From positions 1 to 34,767 of IMG/VR virus record IMGVR_UViG_3300037847_003861: DNA of 34,767 nt; one strand, written 5' to 3'. Shown in pieces: positions 25,930 to 32,056 of this stretch. The stretch's first letter is position 1. Every line of letters begins with the position of its first letter. Source of the DNA: a virus. The notes beneath the pieces are model-generated. The model was not told the origin of the DNA. It was given only the letters and a program-made list of their open reading frames with translations, and did no database searches. Position numbers and translations under genes: made by a program.

Positions 25930-26342
25930 AGGATCTTTTCCTTTATTGTCTCAACCATAGTTTCTTTTAACGCCTCGTAATTATCATAAGAGCACCTCTC
26001 GGATTCGGGGGGCTGCTCTTTTTTTGCTTCTCGTTCTTGCTTCAACATAGCCTTCGCCAGTATTGCATAGTTGATGATGTCTTCGCATGCATCATCGACT
26101 GTCTCCCCAGACACGGACAGTTGTCCATCGTTCGTGAATGTTTTAATGCGTTGTATCTTATCTAGCACACGCATCAGGATACCCGTTACAGGATGCACAT
26201 CCAAGATAGTTGAGCAGCGGAAGTTAGCGAACACATCATCAGCTTCTTTGCCACCAGTGTAGTCGTTGTTCTTCACCTCCATTATATGGCGACACCTACT
26301 TGTTGTATCGTCGTGTAATTGTAGAAGTTGTTCGAGTGTCAT
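25926..26342 (-). CDS. DUF1599 / nucleotide modification associated domain 1 protein (MazG-like)
   Basis: A 138-residue all-helical protein. Residues 21-42 (MEVKNNDYTG, DDVFANF), then GILMRVLDKIQRI (55-67) and TVDDACEDIINYAIL (81-95) match the DUF1599 pattern (KNxDY, NF, DKIxR, D..xDxxNY). The family is related to all-alpha NTP pyrophosphohydrolases and is often found in phages, some with modified DNA. The probable role is control of nucleotide pools or of modified nucleotides. It lies at the end of the right-arm - strand transcript. An intrinsic terminator for the opposite strand is embedded in its 3' part (25988-26025). Confidence 0.7.
   Translation of the reverse strand: MTLEQLLQLHDDTTSRCRHIMEVKNNDYTGGKEADDVFANFRCSTILDVHPVTGILMRVLDKIQRIKTFTNDGQLSVSGETVDDACEDIINYAILAKAMLKQEREAKKEQPPESERCSYDNYEALKETMVETIKEKIL
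25988..26025 (+). terminator. Intrinsic terminator for the + strand operon, inside the opposing gene
   Basis: AAGAGCA (25988-25994) pairs with TGCTCTT (26014-26020), and the + strand runs into seven Ts (26019-26025). The loop region holds extra short GC pairing. It lies ~60 bases past the lysine-rich protein stop, so it would end the giant-gene transcript. The same bases encode part of the DUF1599 protein on the - strand. Confidence 0.75.
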
Positions 26343-26434
26343 AGATTAAATTTGATTAGGGTTGCTACCACTAAGAAGAATCCTAATAAAAGGAATATGC
26401 CTCCCAAGATTTCGCGTTCACTTATCAGCTCCAT
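26339..26434 (-). CDS. 31-aa membrane microprotein
   Basis: A short frame starting MELISEREILGG and continuing with a single hydrophobic segment (IFLLLGFFLVVATLI) and ending KFNL. A GGGAG sequence stands 8 bases before its ATG, better than most genes here. Its TGA overlaps the ATG of the DUF1599 gene (ATGA), and its start overlaps the end of the 82-aa gene. The tight fit, SD site and clean membrane segment support a real gene. Function unknown; small phage membrane peptides can modify host envelope proteins. Confidence 0.6.
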   Translation of the reverse strand: MELISEREILGGIFLLLGFFLVVATLIKFNL

Positions 26435-26666
26435 TTGAATGCTCCCGTATAAGTTTAGTTAAAAAGATTGCTGTTCTGTTTGCTAGTTTGTCAGCCACTT
26501 TATTGTTGGCTACCATCTCTGGTCCGACCATGTCTTCTCCAGCAAAGTTAGTCCAGACAGCGAACACCCTTACAGTTGCTGGGTCCACATAGTCTTCAAT
26601 GTAATCTCCCTGAACTAATAAGCGGGGAGTTGTCTTGTCATAGACTGCCCTAACTATGTGTCGCAT
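26418..26666 (-). CDS. Hypothetical protein, 82 aa
   Basis: An 82-residue protein with a beta-rich start (HIVRAVYDKTTPRLLVQGDY), a central VRVFAVWTNFAGEDM and a C-terminal helix (KVADKLANRTAIFLTKLIRE). No family recognised. It has one of the best ribosome-binding sites in the window: AAGGAG six bases before ATG. It overlaps the 120-aa gene upstream and the microprotein downstream by 17 bases each. Confidence 0.65.
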   Translation of the reverse strand: MRHIVRAVYDKTTPRLLVQGDYIEDYVDPATVRVFAVWTNFAGEDMVGPEMVANNKVADKLANRTAIFLTKLIREHSNGADK

Positions 26667-27012
26667 TAAATTCTCCTTGAGTAATCTTATGAACGCCAGC
26701 TTCTATATCGTTGTATAACACAGTGTCAGTGGTGTATTCCCCCAGCTTCTCTGGAGTATACGAACTCTCAACAGAAACGCGGTGCCCACAGAGAGCCATG
26801 ATGCTTCTGATAAATAAACTCAGATGTCTGGGTTGGTGCCCACGGACACATCGGATGCTTGCTGATGGTGCAAAAGCAATTACGCTCCAGCCCGAAGGGT
26901 TCATGGGGTGATCATCTTTCTTTGCTTTGATTGCAACGGAAATAGGTTCACCTCCCGCAGAGGGAGATGGGACTTGGATGATGGTTGCAGTTGTGTTCTC
27001 AGGTTCTTTCAT
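26650..27012 (-). CDS. Hypothetical protein, 120 aa
   Basis: A 120-residue protein. It has a Pro/Ser-rich region (VPSPSAGGEP), a strand-like core (SVIAFAPSAS), two Cys (CVRGHQPRH, ALCGHR) and an acidic/polar C-terminus. The two Cys-x(2)-His-like pieces (C-V-R-G-H and C-G-H) could bind a metal, but spacing is not that of a standard zinc finger. No family recognised. It starts one base after the helicase stop and is probably co-translated with it. Confidence 0.6.
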   Translation of the reverse strand: MKEPENTTATIIQVPSPSAGGEPISVAIKAKKDDHPMNPSGWSVIAFAPSASIRCVRGHQPRHLSLFIRSIMALCGHRVSVESSYTPEKLGEYTTDTVLYNDIEAGVHKITQGEFNATHS

Positions 27013-27013
27013 T

Positions 27014-28399
27014 TTAGTAGTGGGTTGTATTCATCTCGCACGGTCGTGAGTGGTGGATGATGTTCATGTTATTTAGTTTCTTGTTGATTGCTTCCATCAC
27101 ATATTCCTCAATTGAATTGTTGGAGAGCATAACTTTTTGCAGGGCGTCAGACTTAGCACCGTTGCGGTGTATGCGTCCGATCACCTGAGCAAACTCCTTT
27201 GCGTTAAAGCTGGGAGATATCAAAGACAGGCGGGGTCTGTTACCTAAAGTATCGTGAAGTGAGATACCAGTTCCCCCTGTTGCTGCGTTGATTGTTAGTA
27301 AGTTTGTTTCGTCTCGTTGGAATGAGTCGATGTATTCGATGCGTTCCTCTGCTGGGGTTGAGCCGTCAATATAATCACACCCAACTAATGAAGCTAACTC
27401 TCTGAGACTCTCGGTAAAGTTCAGGAAAACAACTACGTTGTATCCTTCTTCGACAGCATCTTGTGCCATCGTTGCAATGTCCTTAACCTTGTATAGCTCA
27501 CACTGCTGCCTCGCCCGAAGTATCTTCACAATGATTGGGTCATCCTCATCTACTAAATGGTCAGGGGATTTACCGTCTTCAACGTAAGCCTTCACTTCAT
27601 CAGCAGTCATGTTGAGCTTCTTGTATTCCTTAACGATCTTGTCGTTGTTGGTAAACTCAACTGGGTCCACGAGGACTCGGTTATCTCTGAACGAATCAGG
27701 GAAGTCAGCGACAGTAAGTCCATGCGTGTTGATTCCATACATCGAACTACGCAAAGTGGTGAGCGCGTAATGTGGGTCGGCCATTTCAAATCCTCCCCAA
27801 TGTCCTTTCTCACACCTCAACTTACGCAGCCACTGGAAGTAATTCATCTTACCACCACGAGACATGTCGTTGCTATGTAGCCCAAGCATATACCCCAACG
27901 GTCGCATCTCCATTGGAGACTCGCATGGAGTTCCACTCATGCCATGAATCTTGAAGCCTTGCTTTACTAAAGCTATCAAGAGGTTCGCGTTCTGGGTCCA
28001 CGGTCCTTTGAGTTTATGTATCTCATCTATCAGAATCAAAGTGTTGTTCCCTATTGCCCAGCGGAAGTTCTTCTTGCCTACCTTATGCACATAAGGGGTA
28101 GTTCCCCTACGCAGTTTCTCAACATTCAGGATAAACTCTACACGATCCCCAAGCCCACACTCTTCTAGCTCTGCTTTCCATGTAGGGAATACAGCCTTCG
28201 GGCATATCACTGCGACACTATCAAAGCTCCCCTGATCTATGAGATCCTTTGCGACTTGCGCCCCGACCACAGTTTTACCTGTGCCCATTTGGGATGAATC
28301 CAAAGTGCTGCGCCCATCAAGCAGGGTGGATACAAAGAAGTCGTGCGCCTCAGATTGTTTTGGGAACAACGATTTCATTTTTATTAATCGCTTTGTCAT
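27014..28399 (-). CDS. SNF2-type superfamily 2 helicase/ATPase
   Basis: A 461-residue protein from the chosen ATG. Motifs: Q-like FPKQSEAHDFF, Walker A in SSQMGTGKTVVGAQ, motif Ia VAVICPKAVFPTW, motif II LILIDEIHKLKG, motif III HGMSGTP, and in the second RecA domain NVVVFLNFTESL, INAATGGTGISL and VIGRIHRNGAKS (motif VI). This is the layout of compact phage SNF2/SSL2-like helicases, which remodel DNA-protein complexes or assist recombination. The frame also opens at a TTG (28438). ATG 28399 and ATG 28378 (beginning MKSLFPKQ) are both possible, neither with a good SD site. It overlaps the 60-aa gene upstream. Confidence 0.85.
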   Translation of the reverse strand: MTKRLIKMKSLFPKQSEAHDFFVSTLLDGRSTLDSSQMGTGKTVVGAQVAKDLIDQGSFDSVAVICPKAVFPTWKAELEECGLGDRVEFILNVEKLRRGTTPYVHKVGKKNFRWAIGNNTLILIDEIHKLKGPWTQNANLLIALVKQGFKIHGMSGTPCESPMEMRPLGYMLGLHSNDMSRGGKMNYFQWLRKLRCEKGHWGGFEMADPHYALTTLRSSMYGINTHGLTVADFPDSFRDNRVLVDPVEFTNNDKIVKEYKKLNMTADEVKAYVEDGKSPDHLVDEDDPIIVKILRARQQCELYKVKDIATMAQDAVEEGYNVVVFLNFTESLRELASLVGCDYIDGSTPAEERIEYIDSFQRDETNLLTINAATGGTGISLHDTLGNRPRLSLISPSFNAKEFAQVIGRIHRNGAKSDALQKVMLSNNSIEEYVMEAINKKLNNMNIIHHSRPCEMNTTHY

Positions 28400-28532
28400 G
28401 CCATTGCTTGGTTCGAGGACAGTAAACGTAGTGCTCAAGATCTGTGTGATCTTTTAGTTTTCTTCTCTGCTGATGACGGTAATCATTCAGTAGTATCCTC
28501 TGCATTTTATTTAGTTTTATTTTTTTATTCAT
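28350..28532 (-). CDS. Small basic hypothetical protein
   Basis: A 60-residue basic protein beginning MNKKIKLNKMQRILLNDY, followed by HQQRRKLKDHTDLEHYVYC. Its ATG overlaps the end of the preceding 62-aa gene by 8 bases, as with other pairs in this operon, and its tail overlaps the helicase start. An upstream extension of the frame to 28640 lies wholly over the neighbouring gene and is not accepted. Internal Met10 is an alternative start. Function unknown; possible RNA or DNA binding from charge only. Confidence 0.55.
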   Translation of the reverse strand: MNKKIKLNKMQRILLNDYRHQQRRKLKDHTDLEHYVYCPRTKQWHDKAINKNEIVVPKTI

Positions 28533-28713
28533 AAGATGTTTTGGTTTGCCCGACAATGTCATTGAACTCTTCCAACAAGTTCTCTGCTTTATCGGTGACA
28601 TCATACTTGATCTCCTCAACATCATCGACAGGGTTGTCAAAGTATTCTTTGAGATCTGTTATGTAGTTTTCCAATGATTCAAGTAACGCGATAGCGGTTG
28701 GATTTTTCTTCAT
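28525..28713 (-). CDS. Small acidic helical protein
   Basis: A 62-residue acidic protein, predicted to be two helices (AIALLESLENYITDLKEYFD and IKYDVTDKAENLLEEFNDIV). No known family. It starts two bases after the stop of the 85-aa gene upstream and overlaps the basic 60-aa gene. The acidic protein next to a basic partner could form a complex, but there is no direct evidence for this. Confidence 0.6.
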   Translation of the reverse strand: MKKNPTAIALLESLENYITDLKEYFDNPVDDVEEIKYDVTDKAENLLEEFNDIVGQTKTSYE

Positions 28714-28715
28714 AA

Positions 28716-28973
28716 TTATTTACCAAGTTGTGAAGCAGCAGACCAAGTGGATATTACTTCCAGACATTCCTTCAGTGTAGCATTGCCATCTAAGTATTCC
28801 CACTCACCGTTGGCTTGCTCCCAGATGCCCCACTTATATTCGTTGCGAGCGAAGCCATCGTAAGGGTGTGGTCTTTTGAAGGCACCTGTTCTAGTGGCAT
28901 CTTCTACCCGATAGTTATTGTGTTGCAGGTCGATCACTTCATAGAGACCTCTGCTTAACTTCCTAACTAGCAT
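28716..28973 (-). CDS. Hypothetical protein, 85 aa
   Basis: An 85-residue protein with an SH3-like or small beta-sheet look: VRKLSRGLYEVIDLQHNNYRVED, then an aromatic-rich stretch KWGIWEQANGEWEYLDGN and a final helix LKECLEVISTWSAA. I use ATG 28973; an in-frame TTG two codons earlier would overlap the previous gene. It is part of the tight operon from 29374 down to 25926. Not recognised. Confidence 0.6.
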   Translation of the reverse strand: MLVRKLSRGLYEVIDLQHNNYRVEDATRTGAFKRPHPYDGFARNEYKWGIWEQANGEWEYLDGNATLKECLEVISTWSAASQLGK

Positions 28974-28975
28974 GG

Positions 28976-29374
28976 TCAAGGGTTCGTGGTGCAGGAATCA
29001 CTGTGCAATTCGTGTTCGATCTCGATGATGTCCTCTAAAGTTTTCAGGATCTCCACCTTCAACTTGTATTCAAGATCGAGGACAGTGAGTTTGCTTTTGA
29101 TTTCCTCCATCACCGTTAGCTTCTGCTGAAGCGGGGTCCATTGCATAGACCTATGGTGAGTGGGCCTCATCACATTACGGATGGGTTCTTCCTTCTCAGG
29201 CTCAGTTTCTTTGATGAGAGACTCGATGTTTATCCTGTGGGATTTACTGGTCCTCATCTTGCGCAAACCATATGTAGGTTTGCCTCCTTCCTGTGCGGGT
29301 TCAAGAGATGCGAGATACTTCTCGCCGTCGATCTCCACCAAACGGTGGACTGCTTTGTTAAGTGGTGTAGCCAT
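28976..29374 (-). CDS. Hypothetical coiled-coil protein, 132 aa
   Basis: A 132-residue protein. The first ~45 residues look like a small beta domain (HRLVEIDGEKYLASLEP), and the C-terminal half is a coiled coil (PLQQKLTVMEEIKSKL, DLEYKLKVEILKTLEDIIEIEHEL). It is the first gene after a TTGACA promoter candidate (29400-29427), so it leads the transcript covering the helicase and DUF1599 genes. Function unknown. Confidence 0.65.
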   Translation of the reverse strand: MATPLNKAVHRLVEIDGEKYLASLEPAQEGGKPTYGLRKMRTSKSHRINIESLIKETEPEKEEPIRNVMRPTHHRSMQWTPLQQKLTVMEEIKSKLTVLDLEYKLKVEILKTLEDIIEIEHELHSDSCTTNP

Positions 29375-29399
29375 ATTTATATATTCAAGTTGTGTCAGT

Positions 29400-29427
29400 A
29401 GTTTAACTGACGATTAGTTGTTGTCAA
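29400..29427 (-). promoter_or_regulatory. Candidate promoter with an inverted repeat over the -10 box
   Basis: On the - strand, TTGACA (29427-29422) is a perfect -35 element and TAAACT (29405-29400) a 4/6 -10 element, with a 16-base spacer. A 5-bp inverted repeat, TCAGT/ACTGA (29395-29410 on +), is centred exactly on the -10 box and could be an operator. The leader before the ATG at 29374 would be ~18 bases. Confidence 0.5.
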
Positions 29428-29437
29428 TTATTTGCGT

Positions 29438-29782
29438 TCAATATCCGCGTGGTAAATAGTCGTAAGGATTCTGCTGCATGTCATCCAGATCGGTGAGGTA
29501 GGGTTGCCCGTCCTTGCCCTTGTCGTAGAAGCAACGCTCGCAGAAGATAGCATCATGCCACTCGTGAATGTATCCTTCGTCGAACCATGATGAAGCATCA
29601 GGAGAGAGGACATTCTCTTTACCACATCGGTGGCACTCCTCTACTTCCCAATCTAAGTAGTCTTCTTCTTCCTCCAGCAACAGGTCGAATGGGTTGTCGT
29701 AAGGCTTACAGGTTACAGCAAAGAACCTGAGCACTAAGACGATTGCCAATACCCACGATACTAGAACTATTGTAATTAACAT
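29438..29782 (-). CDS. Membrane-anchored zinc-ribbon-like protein
   Basis: A 114-residue protein. Residues 1-23 form a membrane segment (ITIVLVSWVLAIVLVLRFFAV). A very acidic stretch (LLLEEEEDYLDWEVEE) follows, then two Cys pairs, C-H-R-C-G-K and C-E-R-C-F, about 30 residues apart, typical of a zinc ribbon facing the cytoplasm. The start has a very good SD (AAGGAGG, 7-8 bases upstream) located inside the end of the AcrVA2-like gene, with a 7-base gene overlap. Role unknown. Confidence 0.65.
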   Translation of the reverse strand: MLITIVLVSWVLAIVLVLRFFAVTCKPYDNPFDLLLEEEEDYLDWEVEECHRCGKENVLSPDASSWFDEGYIHEWHDAIFCERCFYDKGKDGQPYLTDLDDMQQNPYDYLPRGY

Positions 29783-31170
29783 GATGCTTCCTCCTTGTTT
29801 GGATCGTTAACATAGCATGGATCGACCCACACTACAGCGTATATGGTTCGGCCTTTGCCTTTCCACACTCCACGAAAGTGTCCTTGTCTCCAGTGAGACC
29901 TAATCTTTTTGGTGTCATCACCGTAGCCTTGGATCTTCATGCTGGTTCCATACTTGCGGCCAATGAAACAAGCACTCCACTTGTTGTCATTCATCAGCTT
30001 GCCCCTACGCTCCCTTGCTTTCTTGATTAGCTTGGAGTTGGTGTCCACCTCCTCAGGCTTGGCGAGCATAAACAGTAACAGCTTTATCGCGAATGAAGTT
30101 AACAGGATTGCCTCCTTCGTTCCTTTCTCAGCCCACTCATTTTGCTTTTCTACAATATGCTTCTCACCTTCTTTGATAAGGTGGTTCTGCAAGGACATCT
30201 TAAACATGAAGTCGAGGGATGCCTTTATGGATTTGTCCAGCATCGGGAATCTGATCGGGATGTTGTTGCCATTCAACGTGACGCCGCCGATGCACAGCAC
30301 AGGAGCCAATACAATTTTTCGATCATGGGTTTCGCTGGAGCCTCCAAATTCTTTGGCCCAATCTGCGGGTAGATTATTTATCCTGTCCAAGTTGAACTCA
30401 GCGGTCCAAGAATCACGAACCGATTTCCAAGAGTCTTCACCTGCTTCGATCATGCGCTTGTTGAGATTTATCAAGTCAGCTTTCTCGACGCCCAGATAAT
30501 CCAGCATTTCAGATCCGACTGCGGCATGCTTCCTGTCTTCACTCTCGTAGCAGATGGTCCATGTCCTACTGATTGCGACTGCCATGATAGGATCGTCCTT
30601 ATCTCCTGAAAGATTCAGTGACTTGGGTAGTGATACAACACAGGCGGGTATCGTGAAGCGCACCTCTGACATGTCCATGTCCTCATTGAGTTGGCTCCTG
30701 TTAATCATCTCCGCACAGGTCTCATCCAAGAAGTAAGTCCTCCAGTCGAATGCCTTTAGCTCACCGTAGATGTCCTTCCAAGTATCCAAGCTGAGTCCCG
30801 CTAGAGAATCCTTAGGCGGGTCGGGTTCTGCGAAGGACATCTCCCACTTGGCAACGCCTATAGTAGTCGGATCGTAATTCCCAGCGGGGATGTTGTATGT
30901 CTTAGGGAATAAGTCGAAGTAGTTGAAATCCCCAAACGCTCCGTTGTTAAATTCGTGGTGTCTTCCTGAGGCAAGGTGGTGCCAGATTACTTTCCTCAGG
31001 TGCTTTACATTCTTGCCCCACACTTGCCCTTTCTGCAAGCCGTAGTGCTCTGCTCTTACCTCATCTGCCTCGTCCAGATACTCGGTCGTAGCATGCGCTA
31101 CAGGGAGATTTTTCCCTTTTAATTTGGCTGCGTATTCTCGTCCGAGTTGTTCGTTTGATGTGCTATTCAT
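29776..31170 (-). CDS. AcrVA2-family-like protein (anti-CRISPR homologue candidate), 464 aa
   Basis: A 464-residue protein starting MNSTSNEQLG; an upstream extension to 31305 lies over another gene. Its C-terminal segment has IGRKYG (~403-408) and SHWRQGHFRGVWKGKGR (425-441), then VVWVDPCYVN (446-455). It matches, in order and spacing, the end of AcrVA2 as I remember it (IGERLG, then PHIRRGHWHGYWQGTG, then RVRWQPAVFVN). Two further parts agree: WRTYFLDE...IPACVVSLP (~143-182) and a hydrophobic helix ending FMLAKPEEV (~367-375). AcrVA2 blocks Cas12a by triggering loss of its mRNA during translation. Homologues occur in many mobile elements, so the target here may differ. It is longer than AcrVA2 (322 aa), with an extra N-terminal region. 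Confidence 0.62.
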   Translation of the reverse strand: MNSTSNEQLGREYAAKLKGKNLPVAHATTEYLDEADEVRAEHYGLQKGQVWGKNVKHLRKVIWHHLASGRHHEFNNGAFGDFNYFDLFPKTYNIPAGNYDPTTIGVAKWEMSFAEPDPPKDSLAGLSLDTWKDIYGELKAFDWRTYFLDETCAEMINRSQLNEDMDMSEVRFTIPACVVSLPKSLNLSGDKDDPIMAVAISRTWTICYESEDRKHAAVGSEMLDYLGVEKADLINLNKRMIEAGEDSWKSVRDSWTAEFNLDRINNLPADWAKEFGGSSETHDRKIVLAPVLCIGGVTLNGNNIPIRFPMLDKSIKASLDFMFKMSLQNHLIKEGEKHIVEKQNEWAEKGTKEAILLTSFAIKLLLFMLAKPEEVDTNSKLIKKARERRGKLMNDNKWSACFIGRKYGTSMKIQGYGDDTKKIRSHWRQGHFRGVWKGKGRTIYAVVWVDPCYVNDPNKEEASC

Positions 31171-31171
31171 G

Positions 31172-31345
31172 TTACTTGGATTCTTGTGATTTGATATACT
31201 CGGTGTCCTCGTCCATTGCCTGTCGAGCTTCCTCAGCTTGCTCGTCCAGCCACTGATGATACTCATGCAGCTCGCGTTCGATGTCCGCTTGCGTCCAGTT
31301 TGCATAGGCTCTTGGCCCGTCTGATATGATTCCTTGGATGTCCAT
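31172..31345 (-). CDS. Small acidic hypothetical protein, 57 aa
   Basis: A 57-residue frame from ATG at 31345: it begins MDIQGIISDGPRAYANW and continues as an acidic helix (IERELHEYHQWLDEQAEEAR), ending SQESK. It sits exactly between the 71-aa gene (4 bases away) and the AcrVA2-like gene (1 base away), which supports it. No family recognised. Small acidic phage proteins can mimic DNA or inhibit host proteins, but this is speculation. Confidence 0.6.
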   Translation of the reverse strand: MDIQGIISDGPRAYANWTQADIERELHEYHQWLDEQAEEARQAMDEDTEYIKSQESK

Positions 31346-31349
31346 TGGA

Positions 31350-31565
31350 TTACTTGGTTGGGTTCTTACTTTCTTCGACCATAGCTACCAGCAGATCCTT
31401 TGCATCTGATCGTGAGATAGCTACGCATTTATATCTAAACTTGGAGACCTTTACGGTGAGGTATGACCGTCTGGTTTTATCCTTCTCGATGATCAGGCAC
31501 AGGTCGCTGGTCTCGTAGTGGTTTGCTGTATCACCTCTGAAGGTGCGTATCTTTTCGGTATTCAT
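31350..31565 (-). CDS. Hypothetical protein, 71 aa
   Basis: A 71-residue basic protein with beta-type segments (LCLIIEKDKTRRSYLTVKVSKF, YKCVAISRS) and a C-terminal helix (DAKDLLVAMVEES). It begins MNTEKIRTF from an AT-rich leader without SD. It starts one base after the stop of the 55-aa membrane protein. Not recognised. Confidence 0.6.
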   Translation of the reverse strand: MNTEKIRTFRGDTANHYETSDLCLIIEKDKTRRSYLTVKVSKFRYKCVAISRSDAKDLLVAMVEESKNPTK

Positions 31566-31566
31566 T

Positions 31567-31734
31567 TTACTGATTGTTGAATGCTTCGTTCATGCGCTCG
31601 ATGTCCGCCGATATCTTGGCAGCTTGTGCGCGTTTGTATTCTACCCTCTGATCATGCTTGCCCATCTCGTAGGCAAGGTTCAGGAAGAAGGCTGCAAATA
31701 ATGCAAAGACTAAAAGTGCGAGGAAGTTTTTCAT
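31567..31734 (-). CDS. Small single-pass membrane protein, 55 aa
   Basis: Start MKNFLALLVFALFAAFFLNL gives one N-terminal membrane segment, followed by a charged, helical tail (YKRAQAAKISADIERMNEAF). The ATG at 31734 overlaps the preceding stop (ATGA); the longer frame upstream has no support. Topology resembles many short phage membrane proteins. A signal anchor with a cytoplasmic or periplasmic helix is likely. Function unknown. Confidence 0.62.
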   Translation of the reverse strand: MKNFLALLVFALFAAFFLNLAYEMGKHDQRVEYKRAQAAKISADIERMNEAFNNQ

Positions 31735-32000
31735 GCGATTGTGAATTTGTGGGTTGGAATGATGGCGTCGAACTCTGCCTTGGTAGCAGGGGTCCACTGA
31801 ACTGGAATCTCTACGCTAGAGTTTCCATCGTTTGCCAAGTAAGTGGCAAGGAATGCAACTGCATTGGCGGCGCGGTCTGATCCGCTCTTGATGATGTAGG
31901 TGTCTCCACCTTTGAACTTCCAGTGATTAGTGACTGGCTCACTGTGGGCACCGTAATTCTCGATGAACTGGGTGTCGATTTTCGTGTAGTAGTTATTCAT
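31731..32000 (-). CDS. Hypothetical protein, 89 aa
   Basis: An 89-residue protein beginning MNNYYTKIDTQFIENYG. It has a Trp/Lys-containing beta part (NHWKFKGGDTYIIKSG), a helix (RAANAVAFLATYLAND) and a terminal strand region (VEIPVQWTPA). Not recognised. Its leader is AAATAAATAAA directly before ATG, with a GC hairpin just upstream (32018-32043). It starts the group of small genes that leads to the AcrVA2-like gene. Confidence 0.62.
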   Translation of the reverse strand: MNNYYTKIDTQFIENYGAHSEPVTNHWKFKGGDTYIIKSGSDRAANAVAFLATYLANDGNSSVEIPVQWTPATKAEFDAIIPTHKFTIA

Positions 32001-32017
32001 TTTATTTATTCAGGTTT

Positions 32018-32043
32018 CCCCGCCCCCGATAAGGGGGGCAGGG
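32018..32043 (-). terminator. GC-rich hairpin after the VWA gene
   Basis: CCCCGCCCCC (32018-32027) pairs with GGGGGCAGGG (32034-32043); the one mismatch becomes a G-U wobble in the - strand transcript. It lies 14 bases after the VWA gene stop and 18 bases before the next ATG. No T-run follows (AAACCTGAATAAA), so it may process or protect the 3' end, or partially terminate. Confidence 0.5.
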
Positions 32044-32056
32044 TTTGTGATTCAGG

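Noticed and set aside
28533-28640. N-terminal extension of the 60-aa basic protein
   Set aside because: It lies entirely over the 62-aa gene in another frame; ATG 28532 gives the usual short overlap.
29939-30499. 186-residue + strand frame
   Set aside because: Antisense to the AcrVA2-like gene and made of shadow-type Leu/Ser-rich sequence.
31171-31305. N-terminal extension of the AcrVA2-like frame
   Set aside because: The bases are better used by the 57-aa gene 31172-31345; ATG 31170 follows its stop by one base.
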